Shown one piece after another: positions 42,579-51,400 of a stretch of 64,000 nucleotides of DNA; within the stretch, counting starts at the first letter, position 1; each line of letters starts with the position of its first letter. Source of the stretch: Chryseobacterium daeguense DSM 19388 (GTDB lineage Bacteria; Bacteroidota; Bacteroidia; Flavobacteriales; Weeksellaceae). Both the position numbers and the translations under genes were made by a program. Under the pieces are notes generated by a model that made no database searches, was not told where the DNA came from, and worked only from the letters and a program-made list of their open reading frames with translations. The stretch is from the NCBI RefSeq assembly GCF_000430825.1, contig NZ_AUMT01000016.1, positions 1-64,000 of the forward strand. Reading direction: 5' to 3'.

Positions 42579-45116
42579 TTAATAATTTAAAGATAATCCT
42601 ATACCCCAGCCCATATCACTGTCATAATGTGTACGAATGCCCACATTTTTATTGATAATATATTTTAGCTCTGTCATATATTCCATATCGGTGTTGACCA
42701 TAAAACCTGCCCTCAATCTTTTTGTAATGGGAATGTCTTCACGCATTAGAGAAAGGCGAACTATGCCATCATGATATACTTCTGCTTGCAAATTAACCAA
42801 CATTGGTAAGGTGTACATAAAACCTAAACTAAATGCTCTACGTGTATCTTTTTCGTTTTTCTGTCCGAATAAATTGGTTTCGTGTTCATCCATACCCATT
42901 TTACGATACCTCCAATCAAAACCTATAAATGGCATAAACCATTGCATTTTTCCAATATACCTTCCTAAGTGAGTTTCTACCTCATAACCGTGCATATCAT
43001 TATAACCTAATCGCCATTCTGTACCTAAACTCCATCTTGCGTTTTGAAGCATCGCATCACCATCATTTCCATTGGTAGCAAAATCATTCTGTACCATAAA
43101 GTGTGGCATATTGCTTTCTCTTTGCAACATATTATATGCTTGTTTTTTGTCAGGTAAATTCGGATTTTGATAATCGTCAACAGCAAATACCCTGTTCATT
43201 CCCGACATCATATGATATAGGATATGACAGTGGAAAAACCAATCTCCTTCTTCATTTGCTAAAAACTCTATGGTATCAGTTTCCATTGGCATTATGTCCA
43301 ACACATTTTTTAGGGGAGATTTTTCACCTTTACCATTAATTACTCTAAAATCAAAACCGTGAAGGTGCATCGGGTGGCGCATCATTGAGTTATTATAAAT
43401 GGTAATTCGTAGAATTTCTCCTTTTTTCACAGGTATTTTATCAACTTCTGAAAGTATTTTATTATCCATGCTCCACACATAACGGTTCATATTTCCGGTA
43501 AGGGTAAATTTCAATTCTTTTACTGGAGCATCTTTAGGAAGTTCCGTATTGGAAGGAGATTGTAGCATTGCATAATTCAGCGTTTTGATTTCTCCCAAAG
43601 CATTTGCATTATAACGATTAGGGTCGTTATCCATCCTCATATTGTGTTGGCTGTGGTCTTGCTTTTGCTTCGCATCTCCAGTAATTTCAGGATACATCAC
43701 TACATTCATATCCATTTGGTTCAGGCTCATTTTCATTCCCATATCGTCCAAATCCCCATTCATTTTCATCATATCATTCATCATTTTCATCCCCTCAAAA
43801 TATTTAAGGCGAGGAAGCGGAGAAATAAGCTGTTTGATGCCGTTGCCTACAAAATAGCTTGCAGATTGTGTTCGGTCTTCTGTAGTGGCTAGAAACTCAT
43901 AGGCAACTCCATCGTTAGGAATTGTTACTACTATATCATAAGTTTCGGAAACTGCAATGATTAATCTATCTACCTCTACTGGCTCTACATCGTTACCATC
44001 ATTGGCTACTACAGTAATTTTACCACCTGCATAACGCAACCAAAAGTAAGAGGATGCTCCACCATTTGATATTCGCAACCGTACTTTATCGCCTGCTTTT
44101 AGTGTTTTACCATCAACTTTTTTTAAATCTGTAGTATTATTTCCGTTGATTAAAATTTTGTCATAATAGACATCGCTAACGTCCATTGCTAAAATGCGTT
44201 TCCACTCGTTGGTCACTTTTGTTTTGAAATGACCTTCCTTAATGGCTTCAACGTAAGACTGGGTTGCATTTTTCTTGATAGCTGCCCAATCATTTGCATT
44301 ATGTAACATACGATTAATATTATCAGGGTCTAAGTTTGTCCACTCACTTAAAATCATTGGTACGGTGGGCAAATCATCAATTCCTTCTCTAAAAGTTTTA
44401 TCATCCTCACGCTTTTTCATTACAAAACTGCCATACATTCCAATCTGCTCCTGCAAACCCGAATGAGAGTGATACCAGTGTGTTCCGTGCTGGATAATTG
44501 GGAAACGATAGGTGTAAGTTGAACCTGCTGGAATGGGTTTTTGTGTAAGCCAAGGCACTCCATCTTCCTTATTGGGTAAAAAAACGCCATGCCAATGCAA
44601 CGATGTACTTTCTTTTAATTGATTATGTACTACAATTTCGGCTGTATCTCCTTCAGTAAAAGTTAGGGTTGGCATCGGTATTTGCCCATTTACAGCAATG
44701 GCTCTTTTTTCTTTACCTGCATAGTTTACAAGCGTATCTTTTACATACAATTCGTATCGAACTGTTTTTGGGGGTTTTGTATTTACAATTCTTTTTACGG
44801 TTTGATGCTTTTCTTTTTGCATAGACATATTGTTCATTTTGTCTACCTTTTTTGGCTGCTCTTTTGGGGGCATCTGCATTTCATCGTTCTTTTCGTTCGA
44901 TGATTGTTTTACTGTTTTAGTCTTTTCTTTTATCAATTTCATGCCACACCTTGGGCAGTTGCCTGGTTTTGTGGCGTGGATTTCGGGATGCATTGAGCAA
45001 GTATAAGTTGTGTGCTGAGCCTTTTCTTTTTTACTCATATCCATACCTTTCATATCCTGTGCTTGTACAAAGGAAAATGTAGAAAGGATGAATAGTATTA
45101 GTGTTATCTTTTTCAT
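42579..45116 (-). CDS. copA: CopA-type multicopper oxidase with C-terminal barrel-like domain
   Basis: 845 residues with a signal peptide (to FVQAQ). A heavy-metal-binding zinc-ribbon-like domain YTCSMHPEIHATKPGNCPRC lies at 38-57, then a Met/His linker. Cupredoxin domains hold copper motifs HWHG (174-177), HWYHSH (213-218), HPMHLHG (581-587) and HCHILYH (629-635) with Met nearby. Residues about 430-500 are Met-rich, typical of CopA. Residues 690-845 alternate aromatic and polar residues in a beta pattern and end in Tyr, like a CopB-type outer-membrane domain. It should oxidise Cu(I) outside the cytoplasm. The fusion suggests anchoring in the outer membrane. Confidence 0.88.
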   Translation of the reverse strand: MKKITLILFILSTFSFVQAQDMKGMDMSKKEKAQHTTYTCSMHPEIHATKPGNCPRCGMKLIKEKTKTVKQSSNEKNDEMQMPPKEQPKKVDKMNNMSMQKEKHQTVKRIVNTKPPKTVRYELYVKDTLVNYAGKEKRAIAVNGQIPMPTLTFTEGDTAEIVVHNQLKESTSLHWHGVFLPNKEDGVPWLTQKPIPAGSTYTYRFPIIQHGTHWYHSHSGLQEQIGMYGSFVMKKREDDKTFREGIDDLPTVPMILSEWTNLDPDNINRMLHNANDWAAIKKNATQSYVEAIKEGHFKTKVTNEWKRILAMDVSDVYYDKILINGNNTTDLKKVDGKTLKAGDKVRLRISNGGASSYFWLRYAGGKITVVANDGNDVEPVEVDRLIIAVSETYDIVVTIPNDGVAYEFLATTEDRTQSASYFVGNGIKQLISPLPRLKYFEGMKMMNDMMKMNGDLDDMGMKMSLNQMDMNVVMYPEITGDAKQKQDHSQHNMRMDNDPNRYNANALGEIKTLNYAMLQSPSNTELPKDAPVKELKFTLTGNMNRYVWSMDNKILSEVDKIPVKKGEILRITIYNNSMMRHPMHLHGFDFRVINGKGEKSPLKNVLDIMPMETDTIEFLANEEGDWFFHCHILYHMMSGMNRVFAVDDYQNPNLPDKKQAYNMLQRESNMPHFMVQNDFATNGNDGDAMLQNARWSLGTEWRLGYNDMHGYEVETHLGRYIGKMQWFMPFIGFDWRYRKMGMDEHETNLFGQKNEKDTRRAFSLGFMYTLPMLVNLQAEVYHDGIVRLSLMREDIPITKRLRAGFMVNTDMEYMTELKYIINKNVGIRTHYDSDMGWGIGLSLNY

Positions 45117-45197
45117 TTATTAATTTTATTAATTTAAAAAAAATTGCATTTATGGCAACCTTGCGTAGTTTTCTGCATTATATTTTACGCATTATTT

Positions 45198-45668
45198 TTA
45201 ATTTACGGTCGAAAGGCTGTCGGCTGTTTTGTTAATCCAATCTATGATGATTTTTTTTCGCTCCTTTGAAAGCTTCGCATTGCTGTGCATTATTTTATAA
45301 GAAGCTAATGGCATTTCATCGTTTTTAATTTGGTTTGCTATTCCTTCCAATTTACTTATTTGCCTTCGCCTACCTAAATTGCCAAACCCATTAAAGTTTA
45401 ATTTTTCTTTACCGTTATCAATATGTCTTTTCATCAGCAAAGCCATGGGTTGAATATTAGAATACCACGTATTTTTGGTATTGTTGCTGTGACAATCGTA
45501 GCAAGAGGTTTGAAATATCGCTTTAACTTCAACAGGCATTTTATAGACTTGGGTAAAATCGGTTGTATAAACCTGCCCCTTATTTATATTGAGAGCAGGC
45601 TGATAAAATTGAATAGCAATAAAAATAATCAGCATAGTTACCAGAATTATCTTTAAAACTTTTTTCAT
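45198..45668 (-). CDS. haem-binding domain (c-type) membrane-anchored protein
   Basis: 156 residues. One N-terminal membrane segment (about 5-22) is followed by a domain with a CYDCH haem-attachment motif in FQTSCYDCHSNNT, then YSNIQPMALLMKRHIDNGKEKLNF and MPLASYKIMHSNAKLS, with Met ligand candidates. This is the Haem_bd family common in Bacteroidetes. It probably faces the periplasm and could pass electrons to or from the copper oxidase. It lies one base after the DUF3347 gene. Confidence 0.85.
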   Translation of the reverse strand: MKKVLKIILVTMLIIFIAIQFYQPALNINKGQVYTTDFTQVYKMPVEVKAIFQTSCYDCHSNNTKNTWYSNIQPMALLMKRHIDNGKEKLNFNGFGNLGRRRQISKLEGIANQIKNDEMPLASYKIMHSNAKLSKERKKIIIDWINKTADSLSTVN

Positions 45669-46328
45669 TTATAATTCCTTTTTCACTGAACCGCAGGTAA
45701 GCATTTGGCTACCATAGTAAGGATTTTTGATTGCCTTGGCTTCGCTAATCCAAATAGCACCTTTACCATCATTATACATTGGGCAATAGTCTTGATACAA
45801 TTTCTGAGTAGAGCCAAACAATACGATAAGGTCTGAAACATCCTTACTCAACATTGCCAAATGCTCTCTTTGATGGTCTATCTTTCCGGCGTTGGCACCA
45901 ATATGTTCTGCATGTTCTTTGGCATCGTCAGCAATGTCCATATATTTACTGTGCTTGTCGGCAGGAATGGATTTCATATCTACGTTTTTAAATGTCGTCA
46001 ATAATTGCTTACCTGCATTGGCTGCTGCTCTGTCATTATCTGCTACAAGTGCATTTTTTAAAGCCAAATAATCTTTCACTATAGGTGCGATAGAGAAGTT
46101 TTGAACCTGGTCTTTTACCTCTTGATTTTCAATTTTTTTTACTGTGGTATCCATTGCAGATGCACTCATTGAATCATTGCGCATTGGGTTTTCTATGGAT
46201 AGTTTTTCTGCTGTAGCGATAGTATCAATCGCTTTTGCTTCCGTGTTTTTATTTGATGATTGGTTGCAGGAAATTGTAGCACCTGCAATTGTTGTAATTG
46301 TTATGATGGATAAGATTATATTTTTCAT
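45669..46328 (-). CDS. DUF3347 lipoprotein of the copper operon
   Basis: 219 residues with a lipobox (GATISC, Cys at about 21) and a low-complexity linker to about 80. A DUF3347 domain follows with VKDYLALKNALVADNDRAAA, and a C-terminus with YCPMYNDGKGAIWIS and SQMLTCGSV, the same ending as the HMA-DUF3347 protein upstream in this operon. The Cys and Met residues in that ending are likely metal ligands. Lipid anchoring gives a periplasmic copper-binding role alongside the oxidase. Confidence 0.82.
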   Translation of the reverse strand: MKNIILSIITITTIAGATISCNQSSNKNTEAKAIDTIATAEKLSIENPMRNDSMSASAMDTTVKKIENQEVKDQVQNFSIAPIVKDYLALKNALVADNDRAAANAGKQLLTTFKNVDMKSIPADKHSKYMDIADDAKEHAEHIGANAGKIDHQREHLAMLSKDVSDLIVLFGSTQKLYQDYCPMYNDGKGAIWISEAKAIKNPYYGSQMLTCGSVKKEL

Positions 46329-46364
46329 TGTAATGATTTTAAATAATAATGAATATGTTTTTTT

Positions 46365-46886
46365 TTACTTATTTTCAAATTCTTTAAGCTTTCGCTTCAT
46401 AAATTCTATTTCTTCTGCTTGGGTTTTGAGTATGTTTTTTTGCAACTGTATCAGTTCAGGGTCGGTAAGGTTTGCTTTTTCAGACATTAATACTGCCGCT
46501 GCGTGGTGTGGTATCATACCTTTTACAAATTCCTTATCACCAACAAATAACTGCTCCCGAATACCAAACCACGAAAAGATACCTATTGCAGCAGAAATTA
46601 TTATAATGCCCCAATTGATTTTCTTATTTTCATACATACCCTTCATTATCCATAATTCTATTATCAACATTGCAGAAACCATCAGCAATGTCATATACAA
46701 ATTATTTATGTTGGGGATAAGGTTCTGCAAACCGTCAATCATAGCATACATAATGAAATACATTGCTGCGAACATCACAACCGCCATAATCGCAAAGCGT
46801 TTGTACATTGCTAAAGAATGTTTACCGCTATGTTCTTCATTTTCGGGATTATGATGCATTTCGTGTTGGTTTTCCATATTGTCCAT
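46365..46886 (-). CDS. DUF305 membrane protein with His/Met-rich N-terminus
   Basis: 173 residues, complete here across the repeat junction at 46491/46492. The N-terminus (MENQHEMHHNPENEEHSGKH) is a likely metal-binding segment, followed by three transmembrane helices (about 30-110) and a DUF305 domain with FVKGMIPHHAAAVLMSEKA and EEIEFMKRKLKEF. DUF305 proteins contain paired His and Met residues and often accompany copper genes. The gene lies between the HMA-DUF3347 and DUF3347 genes, in one operon. The partial duplicate is at 1-395. Confidence 0.85.
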   Translation of the reverse strand: MDNMENQHEMHHNPENEEHSGKHSLAMYKRFAIMAVVMFAAMYFIMYAMIDGLQNLIPNINNLYMTLLMVSAMLIIELWIMKGMYENKKINWGIIIISAAIGIFSWFGIREQLFVGDKEFVKGMIPHHAAAVLMSEKANLTDPELIQLQKNILKTQAEEIEFMKRKLKEFENK

Positions 46887-46898
46887 AATAAAGGGGGT

Positions 46899-47783
46899 TT
46901 ATTTGTTATTAATAGTTTCCTGTACGCTTCCACAGGTAAGCATTTTAGAACCGTAGTACGGATTTTTAATTGCTTCTTCTTTGCTTAGCCAATTTGCTCC
47001 TTTACCATTATTATACATTGGGCAATGCTGATAATAAACAGGTGTTTCTTGTTTTGAAACTTTCGATAATTCGTACATATTATCAGCCAGTAAAGCGAAA
47101 ATTTCTCTTTGTTTTGAAACGTCTTTAGCTGTAGCAATTTTCTCTGCATTTGCTGTTAAATCTTTCATTACTTTCATCCATACGGTATGTTCCTCGGTAG
47201 ATAGTTTTGCCATTTCTACCGCTTTTATTGCCTTTACCAATTCAGCGGCATTTGCAGATGAATTACCTGCATCAGTTTTTACCAAAGCATCTTTCACTAA
47301 AAAATAATTATCAAAAACAGTTTTCAGTTGTAGTACATTTTGAGTAGTTGCCGTAGTTGTGGCAGCCATTTCTTTAGGGTTGTGGTTGGCATGTTCGGCT
47401 TTCATATTCATACCATCATCTTTGCCTTTTGCAACTGGTTTTAGTTCCCTGTTATATTGGCAACAGCCGGATAATTTTGCATATACATCATCTGGGGCTA
47501 AAAATTTCTCGCTGTCATAACCCGCTAAGGCAATACGTTTCATAATTTCGTCCTGATTTGTTTTTTTACTATCGTAGTTGAGTGTAGCCATCTTGGTATC
47601 TTTATTCCAATTTACCGTGGCTACGTCTTTTAAATTTCCCGCTTTTTCTATGGTTGTTTTACACATTTCACAATTGCCATATATTTTTACGGTTTCTGTT
47701 TTTGCATTTTTGATTTGGGCAAAACTATTTACGGCTGATAGTAATACGATGATTACCATCAATATTTTTGATATTGATTTCAT
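46899..47783 (-). CDS. HMA plus DUF3347 protein (second copy)
   Basis: Same sequence as the gene at 408-1292; see there for domains and start choice. In this copy the neighbouring DUF305 gene downstream is complete, so the operon order can be followed without a break. Confidence 0.8.
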   Translation of the reverse strand: MKSISKILMVIIVLLSAVNSFAQIKNAKTETVKIYGNCEMCKTTIEKAGNLKDVATVNWNKDTKMATLNYDSKKTNQDEIMKRIALAGYDSEKFLAPDDVYAKLSGCCQYNRELKPVAKGKDDGMNMKAEHANHNPKEMAATTTATTQNVLQLKTVFDNYFLVKDALVKTDAGNSSANAAELVKAIKAVEMAKLSTEEHTVWMKVMKDLTANAEKIATAKDVSKQREIFALLADNMYELSKVSKQETPVYYQHCPMYNNGKGANWLSKEEAIKNPYYGSKMLTCGSVQETINNK

Positions 47784-47876
47784 TCTGAATTTTTTTAAAT
47801 TATTAAGGAATAGAGAGTTTACGAAAACTAATATTAGCTTTCGACAAGACATAACTGTGGCTTACAAGCCATCGTT

Positions 47877-48269
47877 TTAACCTATTTTAGGCGGTTGCCA
47901 AAAGGAATGGTAACCCGAAGAATAATAGGCTTGTTTGAAACCGAATTTTTGCGTTTTAATTTCCGCAAAGTGGTTTTCTGTTTTTATATCTACCAGTATA
48001 GGTAAACTTAATGAAGATGAAGAAGTGCTACATTTGCAAGAGCCGTGTTTACACTTACCGTTGCAGTCGTGACCATCGTTGCACTTATTACAGGACTTAT
48101 CCTTACAACTGCTTTTATGTTCTGCTTTTGAAGATTGATCTTTAGAGCAGCTTTTTTGTTCTGTATTAGCTGTTTTTTTTGCACAAGCATAGCCTATGGT
48201 TGGAATTAGAAAAAAGCCCAAACATAGTAAGATAATAAAGCTGATATGTTTACTAAAAGTTTTCAACAC
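47877..48269 (-). CDS. small secreted Cys-rich protein (second copy)
   Basis: Same as 1386-1778, with the GTG start at 48269 and the TAATTTTG box at 48272-48279. First gene of the complete copper operon that runs leftward to at least 42579. Confidence 0.65.
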   Translation of the reverse strand: MLKTFSKHISFIILLCLGFFLIPTIGYACAKKTANTEQKSCSKDQSSKAEHKSSCKDKSCNKCNDGHDCNGKCKHGSCKCSTSSSSLSLPILVDIKTENHFAEIKTQKFGFKQAYYSSGYHSFWQPPKIG

Positions 48270-48493
48270 AACAAAATTATGAAATTATTTCTTTAATTGC
48301 TATAATATGTACTTTGAATCTTAAACATTGCATTATAAGCAGAATATCAAATCCGTATTGCCCTTTATACTCACTAATAAGCATCTATCTACTAATTATG
48401 TTTGTTATTAGCTAAATCCGTTGCATCATTATTGGATGTAGTATACTGTATTTTATGACAGTCTTGAGTTAGGTATAAATTAAAATATTTCAT

Positions 48494-51400
48494 TTATCTT
48501 TTTCTGATTACAGCTGGTACATCTTTCAAATTTATTTCTTCAATTTGATTTAGTGATTTATCTAAAGAATTTTTAAATTCAACATCATTAATAGACTTTA
48601 CTTTCAGAAAAGCATTATACAGAACACTATTTTCAATCGTCCTCTCTTTTACATAATCTTTATGCTCATTAATTTTCAACTGTTCCGCCTTTTCAATTTT
48701 ATATTGAACTACTAGACTTTCTCTAACTGCTGGAAGTTCTTCCAGCTTCTTATCCAGTTCCGCAATCTTATCCTCAGTCATTTTGGTTTGAAATTCAATT
48801 TGAGTAACATCTATTCCTTTCTGAGCTAAATTTTCAATTACTTCTTGTACTTGAACTTTATGAAGGTCAATTGTTTTTTGATATGATGGTAATTGGGTTG
48901 CCCAATATTCAGCATTTGCATCGCCATTTTTCGAATAGCCTTCAATTCTATTATATGAATGCTCAGCTTTGGTAACTAACTCTTGAACTTTCAAAACATC
49001 TTCGTATTTTCTCAAGACAAAAGCACTATCTGCGAGATGCTTATTTTTCTCGCTTTCAATCCTTTTTTTCATTAATTCAATTTCAATATTGGCTCGGGTT
49101 TCGGGATTGGTAATGATGGAAGTTTTAAGCTCTTGAGTGCTAATATCAGATACGTCCAAAACATCGGCACCTTTTTTCATAGCTTCTAAATATCTTGCCT
49201 GTTTAGATTGTAGTTTTTGAAGCATAAAAACATCAATACTGTCATTGGTCAGCATAAAATTAATTCTCACATTTTCGTTTTTATTTCCCTGTCTCCACGC
49301 CCGTCCTTCCACCTGTCGCAAAGAAGTAAAATTATATGGCAACGTTAGCATATAAACATCTGTTGTATTTTCCTGAAGGTTCATTCCTTCCTGAATGGCT
49401 TCACTTCCAATAACTACTTTTATTTTTCCTTCATTAAAATCATTTTGAATAGAAATCCTTTGATTTTTATTGGTCGCTCCATTAATAATTCCGATTTCTT
49501 CGGGTTTGTAACCAATTTCTGTTATGAGATATTCTTTCAGTTTTGGAAATTGAGCAACAGCTAATTCAGAATAAATAATTTGTCCGGATTCGGGAAGATC
49601 TTTTTTGTTCTGCCTTATTAAATCCATCGTCTGTTTCAACTTCGGAGAATTTTCTATAAATTCTTTTACAGAAGGTTCTTCATCATCATAGTATGGTGAT
49701 AGATACGGCGAAATCGCAATTAATCGGGCATTGAGAATATGCGTTAGAATTGCACCCTTTTCGGTTTCACTGAAATTTTCATTGAGCAAGTCATATTGAT
49801 CTTTTGTCAGATCATTCTGCTCAATTTTATACTCTTTGTTGATTTTGTTGGGACGAATCAATTCAGGGTTATCCTCCTCTCCTTTTATATCGATAAATTC
49901 AGATAACAGTTGTTGAAACAGCGAATTGTTTTTAAATCTCCGAACATTGGCTTTAAACTTCACATCACCTTTTGCATCAATCTCCATATCATTATCCGCT
50001 TCCATAAAGGTCTCGAAGAATGTATTCACATTGAAATACCCCGATTCTTCTAATCTTTTATTTGCTATTAAAGAAAGAATGGAATAATACTCCAGGGGTT
50101 TGTTGGTAAAAGGCGTTGCGGAAAGCAAGGTTACATTTCTGCCATCATTTTTGTCTTGAATGTACTGAGCTGCCATCCAGGTATTGATTCCCAATTTGGA
50201 AGTCTGTTGGTTTTGACTTCTGAAATCGGAAGCAAATCTTCGGTCCTCAATTTTTACTTTTCCTACAATATGATTGGCATTGTGAACTTCGTCGAAGGTC
50301 AAATGGTCGAATCCAAAATCTTCCCAATCATAGATTTTACCACGCTTCATTTTTCCCTCAATCTCCTTTTCTTTCTGAAGTTCAATTTGGAGGTCTCTTT
50401 CCGTATTGGTAATGCCCTTCATTTCGTTTGCAGAGATGTAACTGAATTTTGAAGAAAGTTCTTCGGTAATTTCTGATGAAAATCCAATATTATTGAAACC
50501 CTCATAAGTAACAATGGTAATTTCTCCATCTTTATTATCAAATTTTGAAAGGTCATAATCTTTCCCCAAATTCCCTAAAACATTGACTTTACCATTGGGA
50601 ATGGTTTCAAAAATGGTTTCCACCCATTGTTTCAGAATGCTGTCATTGGGAACTACGATGATTGGTCTTTTAGCATTTCCCCTCTCCATTGCTTCGTGCA
50701 TCGAAAGGATTCCGGAAAGCGTTTTTCCAAAACCAACTTCGTGCGCTAAGAGCCCTACTCCTTTTGTGGTCTGTCTTCCGATTCCTGCTTTCTGAACTTC
50801 GGTCAATCGCAATTCCTGACCTCTGAAATGCAGATAGATTCTGGAAAATAATGGGAATTTAGAATAATCCGGAACGTATATATTATTGTAATTGCGGTTA
50901 AAGTCTTTTACAAAACGATTTCTAATATCATCGGAAAGTTCCTCCCGGACAAATTTGTAAAACAAATCATTCGCAGCAGCTTTTCGCCTTTCTCTGACTA
51001 ACGCATTCCTCTCTTTATCGCTTCCTGTAACTGTTTCATTATCTACAAAACTTTTTACTTCCCAAGCTGAAGAACCCGCAAAGGCTTCACTTGACAAAGT
51101 GCCGAGAAAATCTTTGAATCTTTCGGCAAGATTGTAATCTACGATGACTGATTCGGTACGTTTTGTAACATGATTATATTGGTCTTTCTCTATTTGACCT
51201 AGCTCAAATTTGTGTACGAACTCGTGATTCGGACTGATATAAATCTCATCTAGCGATTTCGCTTTTGGTAGTACATTTTCTAATAATGCTTTTTGTTTTT
51301 CGTATTGACCGGCAGTGCCGGCGCCAATTTTATCATTAATTAAAAAATTGGAAGCCGAACTTCGGCAAAAATCCCGCTCCAGCTGTTCCAGTTTTGCGTA

